A stretch of 45,267 bases of DNA from Mycobacterium sp. E183 (GTDB lineage Bacteria > Actinomycetota > Actinomycetes > Mycobacteriales > Mycobacteriaceae), in the NCBI RefSeq assembly GCF_001667735.1, contig NZ_LZJN01000129.1, positions 1 through 45,267 of the forward strand, given 5' to 3'. This document shows positions 8,020 through 16,556 of the stretch, one piece after another (the stretch's first letter is position 1; each line of letters begins with the position of its first letter). The notes below the pieces were generated by a model. That model saw only the letters and a program-made list of their open reading frames with translations, had not been told where the DNA came from and did not search any database. The position numbers and the translations under genes are program-made.

Positions 8020-9147
8020 TTACCGGTCGGCGTCCGTGTACCGGATGACGCCGCGAATGTTCTTGCCGTCCAGCATGTCCTGGTAGCCCTCGTTGATCTG
8101 CTCGAGGCGGTACTGGGTGGTCACCATGTCGTCCAGGTTCAGCTTGCCGGCCTGGTACATCGACAGCAGCTGCGGGATGTCGTACTGCGGGTTGCCGCCA
8201 CCGAAGATGGTGCCCTGCAGGTTCTTCTGCATCAGGGTGAGCATGGCCAGGTTCAGGTTGACGTTGGTGTCCAGCAGGCTGCCGATGGCGGTCAGCACGC
8301 AGGTGCCGCCCTTCTGGGTGATGTTGAGGTAGTTGTCGATGTCGGCACCGTGCAGTTCGCCGACCGTGACAACGACCTTGTGGGCCATCAGGCCGTAAGT
8401 GACCTCCATGATGCCCATCAGCGCGGCGTTGATGTCGGGATAGACGTGCGTGGCGCCGAATTTCAGCGCCTGATCGCGCTTCCATTCGACCGGGTCGATC
8501 GCGAAGATGTAGCGCGCACCGGCGTTCACGGCGCCCTGCAGCGCGGCCATGCCGACCCCGCCGACGCCCACGATGGCGACGTCCTGGCCCGGCCGGATGT
8601 CGGCGGTGCGGACCGCCGAGCCGTAACCGGTGGTGACGCCGCAGCCGACCAGCGCGGCCACCTCGAACGGTACGGACGGGTCGATCTTCACCACGGAGCT
8701 GCGGTGCACCACCATGTACGGCGAGAAGGTGCCCAGCAGCGTCATGGGGAAGACGTTCTGGCCACGCGCTTGGATGCGGAACGTGCCGTCGGAGACCGCG
8801 GCACCGCCGAGCAGGCCGGCTCCCAGGTCGCACAGGTTGCGCATGCCGGCCTGGCAGGTCGCGCATTGCCCGCAGGACGGGATGAACGACAGCACCACGT
8901 GGTCACCCGGGGCGATGTCTTCGACGCCTGGGCCGACCTCGGTGACGATGCCGGCACCCTCATGCCCGCCCAGCACCGGGAAGCCGGCCATCGGGATTCC
9001 GCCGGTGACGAGGTGGTGATCGGAGTGGCACATGCCGGCCGCTTCCATCTGGATCTTGACCTCGTGCGCTTGCGGGTCGCCGATCTCGATTTCCTCGATG
9101 GACCAGGGCTGGTTGAACTCCCAGATCAGTGCGCCTTTTGTCTTCAC
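8020..9147 (-). CDS. adhB: Zinc alcohol dehydrogenase AdhB, NDMA-dependent type
   Basis: A 375-residue zinc-dependent medium-chain alcohol dehydrogenase, matching M. tuberculosis AdhB (Rv0761c). Catalytic zinc ligands are C40, H62 and C169; the structural zinc site is C92, C95, C98 and C106. The Rossmann motif GVGGVG is at 194-199. The sequence belongs to the actinobacterial group assayed with the artificial acceptor NDMA, in which NAD(H) stays bound and mycofactocin is thought to be the natural electron carrier; that is family knowledge and not visible here. The start is GTG with AGGA a few bases upstream. A perfect 10-bp inverted repeat lies 39 bp upstream of the start. The likely role is oxidising an alcohol intermediate of the cyp51 cluster. 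Confidence 0.95.
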   Translation of the reverse strand: MKTKGALIWEFNQPWSIEEIEIGDPQAHEVKIQMEAAGMCHSDHHLVTGGIPMAGFPVLGGHEGAGIVTEVGPGVEDIAPGDHVVLSFIPSCGQCATCQAGMRNLCDLGAGLLGGAAVSDGTFRIQARGQNVFPMTLLGTFSPYMVVHRSSVVKIDPSVPFEVAALVGCGVTTGYGSAVRTADIRPGQDVAIVGVGGVGMAALQGAVNAGARYIFAIDPVEWKRDQALKFGATHVYPDINAALMGIMEVTYGLMAHKVVVTVGELHGADIDNYLNITQKGGTCVLTAIGSLLDTNVNLNLAMLTLMQKNLQGTIFGGGNPQYDIPQLLSMYQAGKLNLDDMVTTQYRLEQINEGYQDMLDGKNIRGVIRYTDADR

Positions 9148-9185
9148 GATGGTCCTGACCCCATTTCGCCTTTGAATCGATCAGC

Positions 9186-9212
9186 GCTGTCCGGCCCGTT
9201 GTGCCGGACAGC
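9186..9212. promoter_or_regulatory. Perfect 10-bp inverted repeat upstream of adhB
   Basis: GCTGTCCGGC and GCCGGACAGC are separated by 7 nt. It lies between the SnoaL-like gene and adhB, both on the minus strand. No T-run follows on either strand, so a classical intrinsic terminator is not supported. It could be an operator, a processing hairpin or an attenuator. Confidence 0.5.
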
Positions 9213-9300
9213 TTGGTGACGGGCGCCACAGCACCCTTGTCGCGTCAGCATAGCGCGTGCAACAAATCAAATGCTTGGTTGGTCCGTCCTCGGTCCGCGG

Positions 9301-9840
9301 TCACCAGATCGGAACCGGCGCCTGGCCGAGCGGGTAGTAGCCGGGCAGCTTCTCGCCGGCGATGCTGCGCTCGATCCGCTTCTGCATGCCGGTGCTGAGG
9401 TCGCCCGACTCGATCAGGGTCGCGAACATCTTCGCGACGTGGCCGAAGTCGAAGAAGTCTCGCTGCCACTCGATGAGATTGTCGGCGTTGAGGCGAAACC
9501 AGCTGCCGCCGATGCCGTAGATCTCGTCCTGGGTGCCGTCCGACTTGTTGACGATCTGCTTCCAGAAGCCGACGATCTCGCCCTGCTTCTCGTCGATGAG
9601 GACCTTCTGGTACTCGTACACCCAGTTCTCCAGGCCTTCCATCTCGAGACCGAGGGCGATGTCGCGGATCTCGTCGACGCCGACGCACATCACGTCTTCC
9701 TTGGGGCCGATGTTCCAGCCGTACGTGGCGTCCTGGGCGTAGAAGTCGGCCAACGGCCGCCAGTCACCGGCCTTCTCGCAGTCCTTGTTGGCCTGCAGCC
9801 AGCGATCGACCCATGTCTCGAGTTCCTCACGTGACGCCAT
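9301..9840 (-). CDS. SnoaL-like NTF2-fold protein (Rv0762c-type)
   Basis: A 179-residue protein similar to Rv0762c of M. tuberculosis. The pattern of an N-terminal helix with conserved Trp residues (ETWVDRWLQANKDCE), a FYAQDATYGWNIGP pocket segment and late strands with GGSWFRLN suggests an NTF2/SnoaL fold. No catalytic residue can be assigned with confidence. The start MASREE is set by AGGGAG about 9 bp upstream and lies 3 bp beyond the ferredoxin stop; a longer frame would overlap the ferredoxin. It is the second small NTF2-like protein in this cluster, consistent with binding or isomerising a bulky hydrophobic intermediate (inference). Confidence 0.88.
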   Translation of the reverse strand: MASREELETWVDRWLQANKDCEKAGDWRPLADFYAQDATYGWNIGPKEDVMCVGVDEIRDIALGLEMEGLENWVYEYQKVLIDEKQGEIVGFWKQIVNKSDGTQDEIYGIGGSWFRLNADNLIEWQRDFFDFGHVAKMFATLIESGDLSTGMQKRIERSIAGEKLPGYYPLGQAPVPIW

Positions 9841-9842
9841 CG

Positions 9843-10058
<216 letters not shown>

Positions 10059-11429
10059 TCAGGCTTTCCGCTTGCGGTAGCGCACCTTCGCCGGGCGGGC
10101 GAGCTGGACGACCATCTTGGAGTGGTCGTTGTGATAGCTGTCGGCCGGCTGTGCCATTTCGAACTCGTACTCGCGAAGGAGAACCGAGAAGATCGCTTTG
10201 ATCTGCATCTGGGCGAAAGCGGCGCCCACACAGCGATGCCGGCCGGCGCCGAACGGAATCCAGGTCCAACGGTTGACGATGTCGGCCTGCTCGGGCTTGT
10301 TGTAGCGGTCGGGGTTGAACGCGTCCGGGTCGGGGAAGTCCTCGGGAATCCGGTTCGAAATCGCGGGGGACGCCGCGACGAAGTCCCCCTTGTGAATCGG
10401 GAAGCCCTGCACCTCGAACTCGCCCTGCGCCACGCGCATCAGGATGATCAGTGGCGGGTGCAGCCGCAGGGTCTCCTTGACCACGTTGTCCAGTTTCGGA
10501 ATCGACCGCAGTGCATGGAAACTCACCTCTTGCCCGTCGGCGTACAGCTCCTCGAGCTCGGCCAGCACCTCGGCGTAGACCTCGGGGTGGCGGATCAGCT
10601 CGATCAGCGTCCACGCGGAAGTTCCGGAACTGGTGTGGTGCCCCGCGAACATCAGCGAGATGAACATCCCGGTCACCTCGTCGGCCGAGAAGCGCGGTTT
10701 GCCCTCCTCGTCCTTGATCGACACCAGCACGTCGAGCATGTCGCGGTCGGCCTTGTCCTTCGGCGGGTTGGCCAGTCGCTGGTTCATGATCTCCTGCACC
10801 AGCGCAACGAGTTTGACGCGGGCTTCGTCACGCCGCTTGAAGCTTTCGATCGGCAGGTAGGGGTCGACGTAACACAACGGGTCGGTGCCGCGTTCCAGCT
10901 CGTGGTAGTACTCCGCGAAGCGGTGGTCAAGCTGGTTGCGGAACTTGACGCCGATCAGGCAGGCCGTCGAGGTGTAGATGGTCAGCTCGGAGAAGAAGTC
11001 GAGCAGCTCGATCTCACCCTCGTCGCCCCAATCGGCGATCATCCCCTTGACCTGCGCCTCGATGGTGGCGGCGTGGCCCTTCATCTGCTCGCCGCGCAGC
11101 GCCGAGTTGTGCAGCATCTCCTTGCGCCGCTCCGGGCTGGCGTCGAACACCACGCCCTTGCCGAAGATCGGCGCCATGAACGGGTACGCCGCCGCCTGGT
11201 CCAGATCCTCGTCGGCCGAGCGGAAGAAGAACTCGTTGGCGCCGGCACCGGAAAGCAGGATCACGTGCTTGTCGACCAGCTGGAACCAGCCCACATCGCC
11301 GCACTCTTCCCGCACCCGCTTCATCAAACCGATTGGGTCCGTGCGGAATTCCTCGAGGTGACCGTGCTCTTCCTCGCCGCCGGAAACGCGGGGCACGATA
11401 GCGGTGTTCGCCGTAGTTGCATCAGCCAT
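10059..11429 (-). CDS. cyp51: Sterol 14-alpha-demethylase CYP51
   Basis: A cytochrome P450 of 456 residues with close similarity to M. tuberculosis CYP51 (Rv0764c, 451 residues). The heme ligand is C400 in FGAGRHRCVGAAFA. The I-helix oxygen-activating segment is AGHHTSSGT, and the ExxR motif lies in KETLRLHPP. It is soluble and lacks the N-terminal anchor of eukaryotic CYP51. The M. tuberculosis enzyme demethylates lanosterol and plant sterols in vitro, although mycobacteria are not known to make sterols, so the natural substrate is open. The start MADATTANT is inside the SDR gene, overlapping its last 8 bp, which implies coupled translation. The next gene is its likely ferredoxin. Confidence 0.97.
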   Translation of the reverse strand: MADATTANTAIVPRVSGGEEEHGHLEEFRTDPIGLMKRVREECGDVGWFQLVDKHVILLSGAGANEFFFRSADEDLDQAAAYPFMAPIFGKGVVFDASPERRKEMLHNSALRGEQMKGHAATIEAQVKGMIADWGDEGEIELLDFFSELTIYTSTACLIGVKFRNQLDHRFAEYYHELERGTDPLCYVDPYLPIESFKRRDEARVKLVALVQEIMNQRLANPPKDKADRDMLDVLVSIKDEEGKPRFSADEVTGMFISLMFAGHHTSSGTSAWTLIELIRHPEVYAEVLAELEELYADGQEVSFHALRSIPKLDNVVKETLRLHPPLIILMRVAQGEFEVQGFPIHKGDFVAASPAISNRIPEDFPDPDAFNPDRYNKPEQADIVNRWTWIPFGAGRHRCVGAAFAQMQIKAIFSVLLREYEFEMAQPADSYHNDHSKMVVQLARPAKVRYRKRKA

Positions 11430-12252
11430 GTCCTGGCATCCCTTCTTCGCCCAGTGCGAGCTTCTGGCGATCCTTCTTGTCGGCCAACGGGGCTTCGGGC
11501 TGAAGCTCCATGTTGGCGATGAAGCCACCGCGCGGGGTCTCGGCGACAAACGTGATGGCGCGCGCCAGGTCCGCCGCCCGCAGGAAGTAGTCGTGACGGG
11601 CCTGGCCCCACTTGGCCCAGTCCTCCAGGGCGGGGCCGATCTTCTCGGCCGGCAGGCTCCAGCCCATCGACGTCTTCGTCGGTCCGGGGTGCACGATCGA
11701 AGCCCGCACGCCGGTGCCCTCGAGCTCCATCTGGAAGTTGGTGACCATGGCGACGAGCGCGGCCTTGGCGGCCCCATAGGCGCCCATGTGCGGCCGCTGG
11801 CGCAGGGCGACGTCGGAGCCGACGAAGATCAAGTCGCCGCGCTGCCGCTCCAACATGCCCGGAAGGACGGTGGAGGCCAACCGGAACGCGCCGACCAGAT
11901 GGATCTGCAGCTGTGACTCGAATTCGTCGCCTGCGATCTCGGCGAGCTTGCCGAAGTAGGTGTCGCCCGCGCCGGCCACCAGCACTTCGATGGGCCCGAG
12001 CGCGTCGACAGACTGTGCGACAAAGGATTTCACTGAGTTGGGGTCCGTGACGTCCAGATGGAATCCGACCGCCTCGCCGCCTTCGGCGTTTATCTTGCCG
12101 ACGATGTCGTTGAGTTTCTCTACGCGCCGGGCACCGAGGGCGACCGGAAAGCCATGCGCCGCGAGCTCGATGGCGGTGGCCTCTCCGATACCGGACGAGG
12201 CGCCGGCCACGATCGCCGGCCGTCGTTCGGGCAGGGGGTCGAAGCGGGGCAT
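11422..12252 (-). CDS. Short-chain dehydrogenase/reductase (Rv0765c-type)
   Basis: A classical SDR of 276 residues. The cofactor motif GASSGIG is at 17-23; catalytic S146, Y159 and K163 (YxxxK) are present. The usual NNAG motif is changed to AGAG around residues 93-96, a conservative loss of the structural Asn. It should use NADP(H) or NAD(H) to interconvert an alcohol and a ketone. Position between cyp123 and cyp51 suggests it acts on the same oxidised lipid or sterol. The ATG directly abuts the cyp123 stop (TGAATG) with GGAGGT 7 bp upstream, and its own 3' end overlaps cyp51. Confidence 0.95.
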   Translation of the reverse strand: MPRFDPLPERRPAIVAGASSGIGEATAIELAAHGFPVALGARRVEKLNDIVGKINAEGGEAVGFHLDVTDPNSVKSFVAQSVDALGPIEVLVAGAGDTYFGKLAEIAGDEFESQLQIHLVGAFRLASTVLPGMLERQRGDLIFVGSDVALRQRPHMGAYGAAKAALVAMVTNFQMELEGTGVRASIVHPGPTKTSMGWSLPAEKIGPALEDWAKWGQARHDYFLRAADLARAITFVAETPRGGFIANMELQPEAPLADKKDRQKLALGEEGMPGHG

Positions 12253-13479
12253 TCAGCGGACCTCCACGGTCATCGGTAGGTGAGCGAATCCGCGGACGTT
12301 GCTGGAGTGGACGCGGACGGCGTTGGCCTCGTCCACCTCATATCCGCGGATTCGCTTGAACAACTCGGTGAGCGCGACCCGGGCTTCCATCCGCGCCAGA
12401 TGCGCGCCCAGGCAGAAATGTGCGCCACTGCCGAAACTCAAGAGTTTGGGCCCGATTTCGCGCCCGATCAGATAGTCGTCGGGGTTGTCGAAGACCCGCT
12501 CGTCGCGGTGGCCCGAACCGGGCAACAGCAGCAGGACGTCGCCCTCGGGGATGGTGGTGTCGTAGAGGGTGAGCTCCCCGGACACGGTGCGGGCCAGGAT
12601 CTGGCTGGAGGTGTCGTAGCGCAGGGTCTCCTCGACCCACTGCGGCACCAGTGCAGGGTCGGCATAGACCGGAGTCAGTTGATCCGGGTTCTTGTGCCCC
12701 CAAAAGGCCGCATTCGCAAGCAGTTTGGTGGTGGTCTCATTTCCGGCGATCACCATCAAGAACATGAAGCCGAGCACTTCGTCGTCGGTGAGGCGGTCGC
12801 CGTCGATCTCGGCCTCCAGCAGCGCCGAGGTCAGGTCGTTCGTCAATTTCTTGCGCCGCTCGGCCACCATGCCCTGGTAGTAGACGATCAGGTTGATGGA
12901 GGCCTCGACCGCCTCCGGCGGCACGTCGGTGACACCCTCGTCGCGGTGCATCACGCCGTCGGCCCAGGCCCGGACCTGAACTCGATCCGGCTCGGGAACG
13001 CCCATCAACTCGGAGATGACGTCCATGGGCAGCTTTCCGGCGAACTCGTCGACGTAGTCGACCGTGCCGTCCGCTGAAGACCTGGCCTTTTCCAGCATGG
13101 TGTCCAGGTGTCGGGTCGCGATCTCGGTGACACTCGGCTCCAGCTCCCGAATCCGCCTGGGGGTGAACCCTTTCGAAACGAGCGTCCGCAGCCGCAGATG
13201 CGCGGGGTCGTCCATCGCCAGAAAGGACATCGTCTTGGACGCGTGCGGGCCGCGCGACGCCGGATCCAGCGAGACGCCGTACTTGTTGGACAGCGTGGTG
13301 CTGTTGCGGAACCCCTGCAGCACATCTTGGTGCCGCGACAGCGCCCAGAACTTCAGCTCGTCGTTGCGATACAGCGGCGCCTCGTCGCGCAGCCGCTTGT
13401 AGTACGGATACGGATCTTCGTGGAAGTCGTAGTCGTAGGGATCGAGGACCAGCTCGTGGTCGCCAACATGAACGGTCAT
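12253..13479 (-). CDS. cyp123: Cytochrome P450 CYP123
   Basis: A P450 of 408 residues corresponding to M. tuberculosis CYP123 (Rv0766c). The heme ligand is C356 in FGSGAHFCLGAH; the I-helix motif is VIAGNETTT; the ExxR motif is in EETLRYD. The substrate is not known. The ATG overlaps the TetR stop by four bases (ATGA), so regulator and P450 are translationally coupled, and GGAGA lies upstream. The gene heads a chain of tightly packed oxidative genes, so its product probably hydroxylates the same class of molecule that CYP51 and AdhB handle (inference). Confidence 0.95.
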   Translation of the reverse strand: MTVHVGDHELVLDPYDYDFHEDPYPYYKRLRDEAPLYRNDELKFWALSRHQDVLQGFRNSTTLSNKYGVSLDPASRGPHASKTMSFLAMDDPAHLRLRTLVSKGFTPRRIRELEPSVTEIATRHLDTMLEKARSSADGTVDYVDEFAGKLPMDVISELMGVPEPDRVQVRAWADGVMHRDEGVTDVPPEAVEASINLIVYYQGMVAERRKKLTNDLTSALLEAEIDGDRLTDDEVLGFMFLMVIAGNETTTKLLANAAFWGHKNPDQLTPVYADPALVPQWVEETLRYDTSSQILARTVSGELTLYDTTIPEGDVLLLLPGSGHRDERVFDNPDDYLIGREIGPKLLSFGSGAHFCLGAHLARMEARVALTELFKRIRGYEVDEANAVRVHSSNVRGFAHLPMTVEVR

Positions 13480-14114
13480 TCGGTGCTCGTCTCCTGGCTC
13501 GTCTCTCCGGCGCCGGTGAGAATCAGCCGCACCACGTAGGCCAGCCGGTCGGCGATCTCGCGGTAGGTGAATTCGCCGCTGCCGGCCTGCACCAGCGCCC
13601 CGAAGAACGACATCTCCAGCGCGGAAACGGCGGTGGGATCGGCGTCGGGGCCCATGGCGGACGTGATTCTGCGGTGGATCTCCGCGCCGATCCGGTCGCG
13701 CGCGGCGGCCACCGCGGGCTCTGCGCCGCCGCTGAGCAACGCAGTCGTGCATGCGGCGCTGACCTCGGGTTCGTCGGCGACCACCAGGGCCAGGTGGCGC
13801 AACACCTGCTCGACCCGGTTGGGCATCGGTTCGTTGACGTCGGTGAAATAGGGGACCTGCCGCACCAGGTCGAGGTAGACCTCGGCGATCAGGTGGTTCT
13901 TCGAAGAGAAGTACGTGTAGGCGGTGGCGGGGGCGACCTTGGCGCGAGCCGCGACCGCGCGGACCGTGAGGTCCGCGTACGACTTCTCCCGCAGCGTCTC
14001 GATGCCGGCCGCCAGCACCTTGCGGAACGTCTCCTCTTGGCGGCGGTTGCGCGCCGGCGGACCGCTCTGGTGTTCGGCCTGAGACGTGATCGTCACCAGT
14101 GCATCGCTGGACAC
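13476..14114 (-). CDS. TetR-family regulator of the cyp123-cyp51 cluster (Rv0767c-type)
   Basis: A TetR regulator of 212 residues. The helix-turn-helix is at about residues 40-68 (DLTVRAVAARAKVAPATAYTYFSSKNHL), followed by an all-helical ligand domain. The GTG start (MSSDALV) has no ribosome binding site but sits 6 nt after a TAGCTT -10-like element, so a leaderless mRNA is likely. A GGACA-N2-TGTCC dyad covers the start codon and a second copy lies in the aldA leader, fitting a self-repressing regulator of both divergent arms. Ligand unknown; a lipid or sterol metabolite is a reasonable guess from context. Confidence 0.93.
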   Translation of the reverse strand: MSSDALVTITSQAEHQSGPPARNRRQEETFRKVLAAGIETLREKSYADLTVRAVAARAKVAPATAYTYFSSKNHLIAEVYLDLVRQVPYFTDVNEPMPNRVEQVLRHLALVVADEPEVSAACTTALLSGGAEPAVAAARDRIGAEIHRRITSAMGPDADPTAVSALEMSFFGALVQAGSGEFTYREIADRLAYVVRLILTGAGETSQETSTE

Positions 14115-14120
14115 ATGTCC
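14109..14120. promoter_or_regulatory. Candidate TetR operator 1 (GGACA-N2-TGTCC)
   Basis: GGACACATGTCC, which extends to TGGACA/TGTCCA arms, lies over the TetR GTG start codon and the predicted transcription start. Binding here would block the cyp123-cyp51 transcript. Confidence 0.55.
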
Positions 14121-14126
14121 AAGCTA
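14121..14126 (-). promoter_or_regulatory. Candidate -10 element for the TetR-cyp123-cyp51 operon
   Basis: TAGCTT on the minus strand fits TANNNT and is 6 nt from the GTG start at 14114, predicting leaderless transcription. Confidence 0.4.
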
Positions 14127-14220
14127 TCGGACGGACGAGACCGGAAGCAAGCCTGATCGGCAAAGATGCCCGTTAATGTGGCATTTTTCGCCCGGCAACC
14201 GCCGGCATCGAGATCGGCCC

Positions 14221-14250
14221 TTGCACCGTGGATGGCGCGGCAGCTATGGT
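14221..14250 (+). promoter_or_regulatory. Candidate aldA promoter
   Basis: TTGCAC (14221-14226) and TATGGT (14245-14250) are 18 bp apart, a good -35/-10 pair. The predicted start near 14257 lies just upstream of operator 2. Confidence 0.45.
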
Positions 14251-14266
14251 TCGATCGGACGATATC

Positions 14267-14278
14267 GGACAACTGTCC
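14267..14278. promoter_or_regulatory. Candidate TetR operator 2 (GGACA-N2-TGTCC)
   Basis: GGACAACTGTCC shares both arms and the 2-bp spacer with operator 1. The half-site ATCGGAC occurs at 14264-14270 (overlapping this dyad), 14254-14260 and 14126-14132. It lies about 10 bp downstream of the predicted aldA transcription start. Confidence 0.55.
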
Positions 14279-14321
14279 ACTTGGTTCGCATGCGCGATTG
14301 CCGCACAGACGGGAGCGGGAG

Positions 14322-15788
14322 ATGGCCTTGCTGGCCGACGGCGTGAGCACACTTTTCATCGACGGCAAGATGTCGCCCGGCAGCGCCGGCACTTTCCCGA
14401 CGATCAATCCGGCGACCGAGGAAGTCCTGGGGGCGGCGGCCGACGCCGACGCCGACGACATGGCCCGTGCCATCGACGCCGCTCGGCGCGCCTTTGACGA
14501 GACGGACTGGTCGCGCGACACCGAACTGAGGGTGCGGTGCGTGCGGCAGCTGCGCGCGGCGATGCAGCAGCACCTCGAAGAGCTGCGCGACCTGACCATT
14601 GCCGAGGTCGGCGCGCCGCGAATGCTCACGAGCATCGCCCAGCTGGAGGGTCCGGTCAACGATCTCGCGTTCGCGGCCGACACCGCCGAATCCTACGAGT
14701 ACAACCAGGATCTCGGCGATGCGTCGCCGATGGGTATCCCCACTCGCCGCACCATCGCCCGTGAGGCCGTCGGCGTCGTCGGAGCCATCACCCCGTGGAA
14801 TTTCCCCCATCAGATCAACCTCGCCAAGATCGGGCCCGCGCTGGCCGCCGGTAATACCGTCGTCCTGAAGCCGGCGCCCGACACCCCTTGGTGTGCCGCC
14901 GTGCTCGGGGAACTCATCGCCGACCACACCGACTTTCCACCCGGTGTGATCAACATCGTGACGTCCAGCGACCACGGCGTTGGTGCGCTGCTGGCCAAAG
15001 ACCCTCGGGTGGACATGGTTTCGTTCACCGGGTCGACCGCCACGGGCCGCAGCGTGATGGCCGACGGCGCCGCGACCATCAAGAAGGTGTTCCTCGAGCT
15101 GGGCGGCAAGTCGGCGTTCATCGTCCTCGACGACGCCGACTTGAGTGGCGCGGTGGGGATGGCCGGATTCTCGGTGTGCATGCACGCCGGGCAGGGGTGC
15201 GCGATCACCACCCGGTTGGTGGTGCCGCGCGCGAAGTATGACGAGGCCGTCGCCATCGCGGCCGCCACAATGGGTGGCATCAAGGCGGGTGACCCCACCG
15301 ATCCCGGAACCATCTGCGGTCCAGTGATTTCGGCGCGCCAGCGGGACCGGATCCAGGGCTACCTCGACTCGGCCATCGCCGAGGGCGGGACGTTCGCCTG
15401 CGGTGGCGGCCGGCCGGCCGACCTCGAAGTCGGCTTCTTCATTGAGCCCACGGTGATCGCGGGACTGGGCAACGACGCGCGCTGCGCACGCGAGGAGATC
15501 TTCGGGCCCGTCCTGACGGTGATTCCACACGACGGCGACGACGACGCCGTCCGCATTGCCAACGATTCGCCATATGGGTTGTCGGGCACCGTATTCGGCG
15601 CCGACCCGGATAGGGCGGCGCGGGTCGCCGCGCGGGTCCGCGCGGGCACCATCAATGTCAATGGCGGGGTGTGGTACTCGGCCGACGCGCCCTTCGGCGG
15701 CTACAAGCAGTCCGGAAACGGTCGCGAGATGGGTCTGGCCGGTTTCGAGGAATACCTGGAACTGAAGACCATCGCGACGGCGATCTGA
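14322..15788 (+). CDS. aldA: NAD-dependent aldehyde dehydrogenase AldA
   Basis: An aldehyde dehydrogenase of 488 residues matching M. tuberculosis AldA (Rv0768). It oxidises an aldehyde to the acid with NAD(P)+. Catalytic C293 lies in AGQGCAITTR, the general base E259 in LELGGKS, N160 in TPWNFP and K183 in VLKPAP. The internal ATG (MALLADG) is preferred over upstream in-frame ATGs because GGGAGCGGGAG precedes it and it matches the family start. The gene is first in a plus-strand operon running to 17844 and is divergent from the TetR-cyp123-cyp51 cluster, sharing a control region with two matching dyads. Confidence 0.96.
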   Translation: MALLADGVSTLFIDGKMSPGSAGTFPTINPATEEVLGAAADADADDMARAIDAARRAFDETDWSRDTELRVRCVRQLRAAMQQHLEELRDLTIAEVGAPRMLTSIAQLEGPVNDLAFAADTAESYEYNQDLGDASPMGIPTRRTIAREAVGVVGAITPWNFPHQINLAKIGPALAAGNTVVLKPAPDTPWCAAVLGELIADHTDFPPGVINIVTSSDHGVGALLAKDPRVDMVSFTGSTATGRSVMADGAATIKKVFLELGGKSAFIVLDDADLSGAVGMAGFSVCMHAGQGCAITTRLVVPRAKYDEAVAIAAATMGGIKAGDPTDPGTICGPVISARQRDRIQGYLDSAIAEGGTFACGGGRPADLEVGFFIEPTVIAGLGNDARCAREEIFGPVLTVIPHDGDDDAVRIANDSPYGLSGTVFGADPDRAARVAARVRAGTINVNGGVWYSADAPFGGYKQSGNGREMGLAGFEEYLELKTIATAI

Positions 15789-15806
15789 CCAGAGGAGCTA
15801 GACAGC

Positions 15807-16556
15807 ATGCGGTTTGAGAACAAGGTCGGCATCGTCACCGGGTCCGGCGGCGGCATCGGCCAGGCCTACGCCGAGGCGCTCGCGCGCGAGGGCGCGGCGG
15901 TGGTAGTCGCCGACATCAATGCGGAGGCGGCCGAGGGGGTGGCCAAGCAGATCTCCGCCGACGGCGGCACGGCGATCAGCATCCCGGTCGACGTGTCCGA
16001 CCCGGCGTCGGCCAAGGCGATGGCGGATCGCACGCTGGCGGAATTCGGGGGCATCGACTACCTGGTCAACAACGCGGCGATCTTCGGCGGCATGAAGCTG
16101 GACTTCCTGCTCACCATCGACCCCGAGTACTACAAGAAGTTCATGAGCGTCAACCTCGACGGCGCGTTGTGGTGCACGCGCGCCGTCTACAAGAAGATGG
16201 CCAAGCGCGGCGGTGGGGCGATCGTGAACCAGTCGTCCACGGCGGCGTGGTTGTACTCGAACTACTACGGCCTGGCCAAGGCCGGGGTGAACGGTCTGAC
16301 GCAACAGCTCTCCCGCGAGCTGGGCGGCCAGAACATCCGGATCAACGCGATTGCGCCCGGCCCCATCGACACCGAGGCGAATCGGACGACCACCCCGCAG
16401 GAGATGGTCGCCGACATCGTCAAGGGTCTTCCCCTGTCACGCATGGGAACTCCCGAGGATCTGGTCGGGATGTGCCTCTTCCTGCTGTCCGACGAGGCAT
16501 CGTGGATCACGGGGCAGATCTTCAACGTCGACGGCGGGCAGATCATCCGGTCATGA
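15807..16556 (+). CDS. Short-chain dehydrogenase/reductase (Rv0769-type)
   Basis: A classical SDR of 249 residues with TGSGGGIG at 11-18, NNAA at 88-91, Ser143/144 and Y154-x3-K158. The C-terminus WITGQIFNVDGGQ is the usual family end. It is cytoplasmic and should interconvert a hydroxyl and a keto group with NAD(P). GAGGAG lies about 12 bp before the ATG and 18 bp separate it from aldA. Its stop overlaps the next start by four bases (ATGA). Substrate unknown. Confidence 0.95.
   Translation: MRFENKVGIVTGSGGGIGQAYAEALAREGAAVVVADINAEAAEGVAKQISADGGTAISIPVDVSDPASAKAMADRTLAEFGGIDYLVNNAAIFGGMKLDFLLTIDPEYYKKFMSVNLDGALWCTRAVYKKMAKRGGGAIVNQSSTAAWLYSNYYGLAKAGVNGLTQQLSRELGGQNIRINAIAPGPIDTEANRTTTPQEMVADIVKGLPLSRMGTPEDLVGMCLFLLSDEASWITGQIFNVDGGQIIRS

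Noticed and set aside
6190..9219. 1009-codon plus-strand open frame
   Set aside because: It is antisense to the OYE-like gene and adhB, which have full domain motifs. Its product is His/Asp/Gly-rich with no recognisable domain, as expected of the reverse of GC-rich coding sequence.
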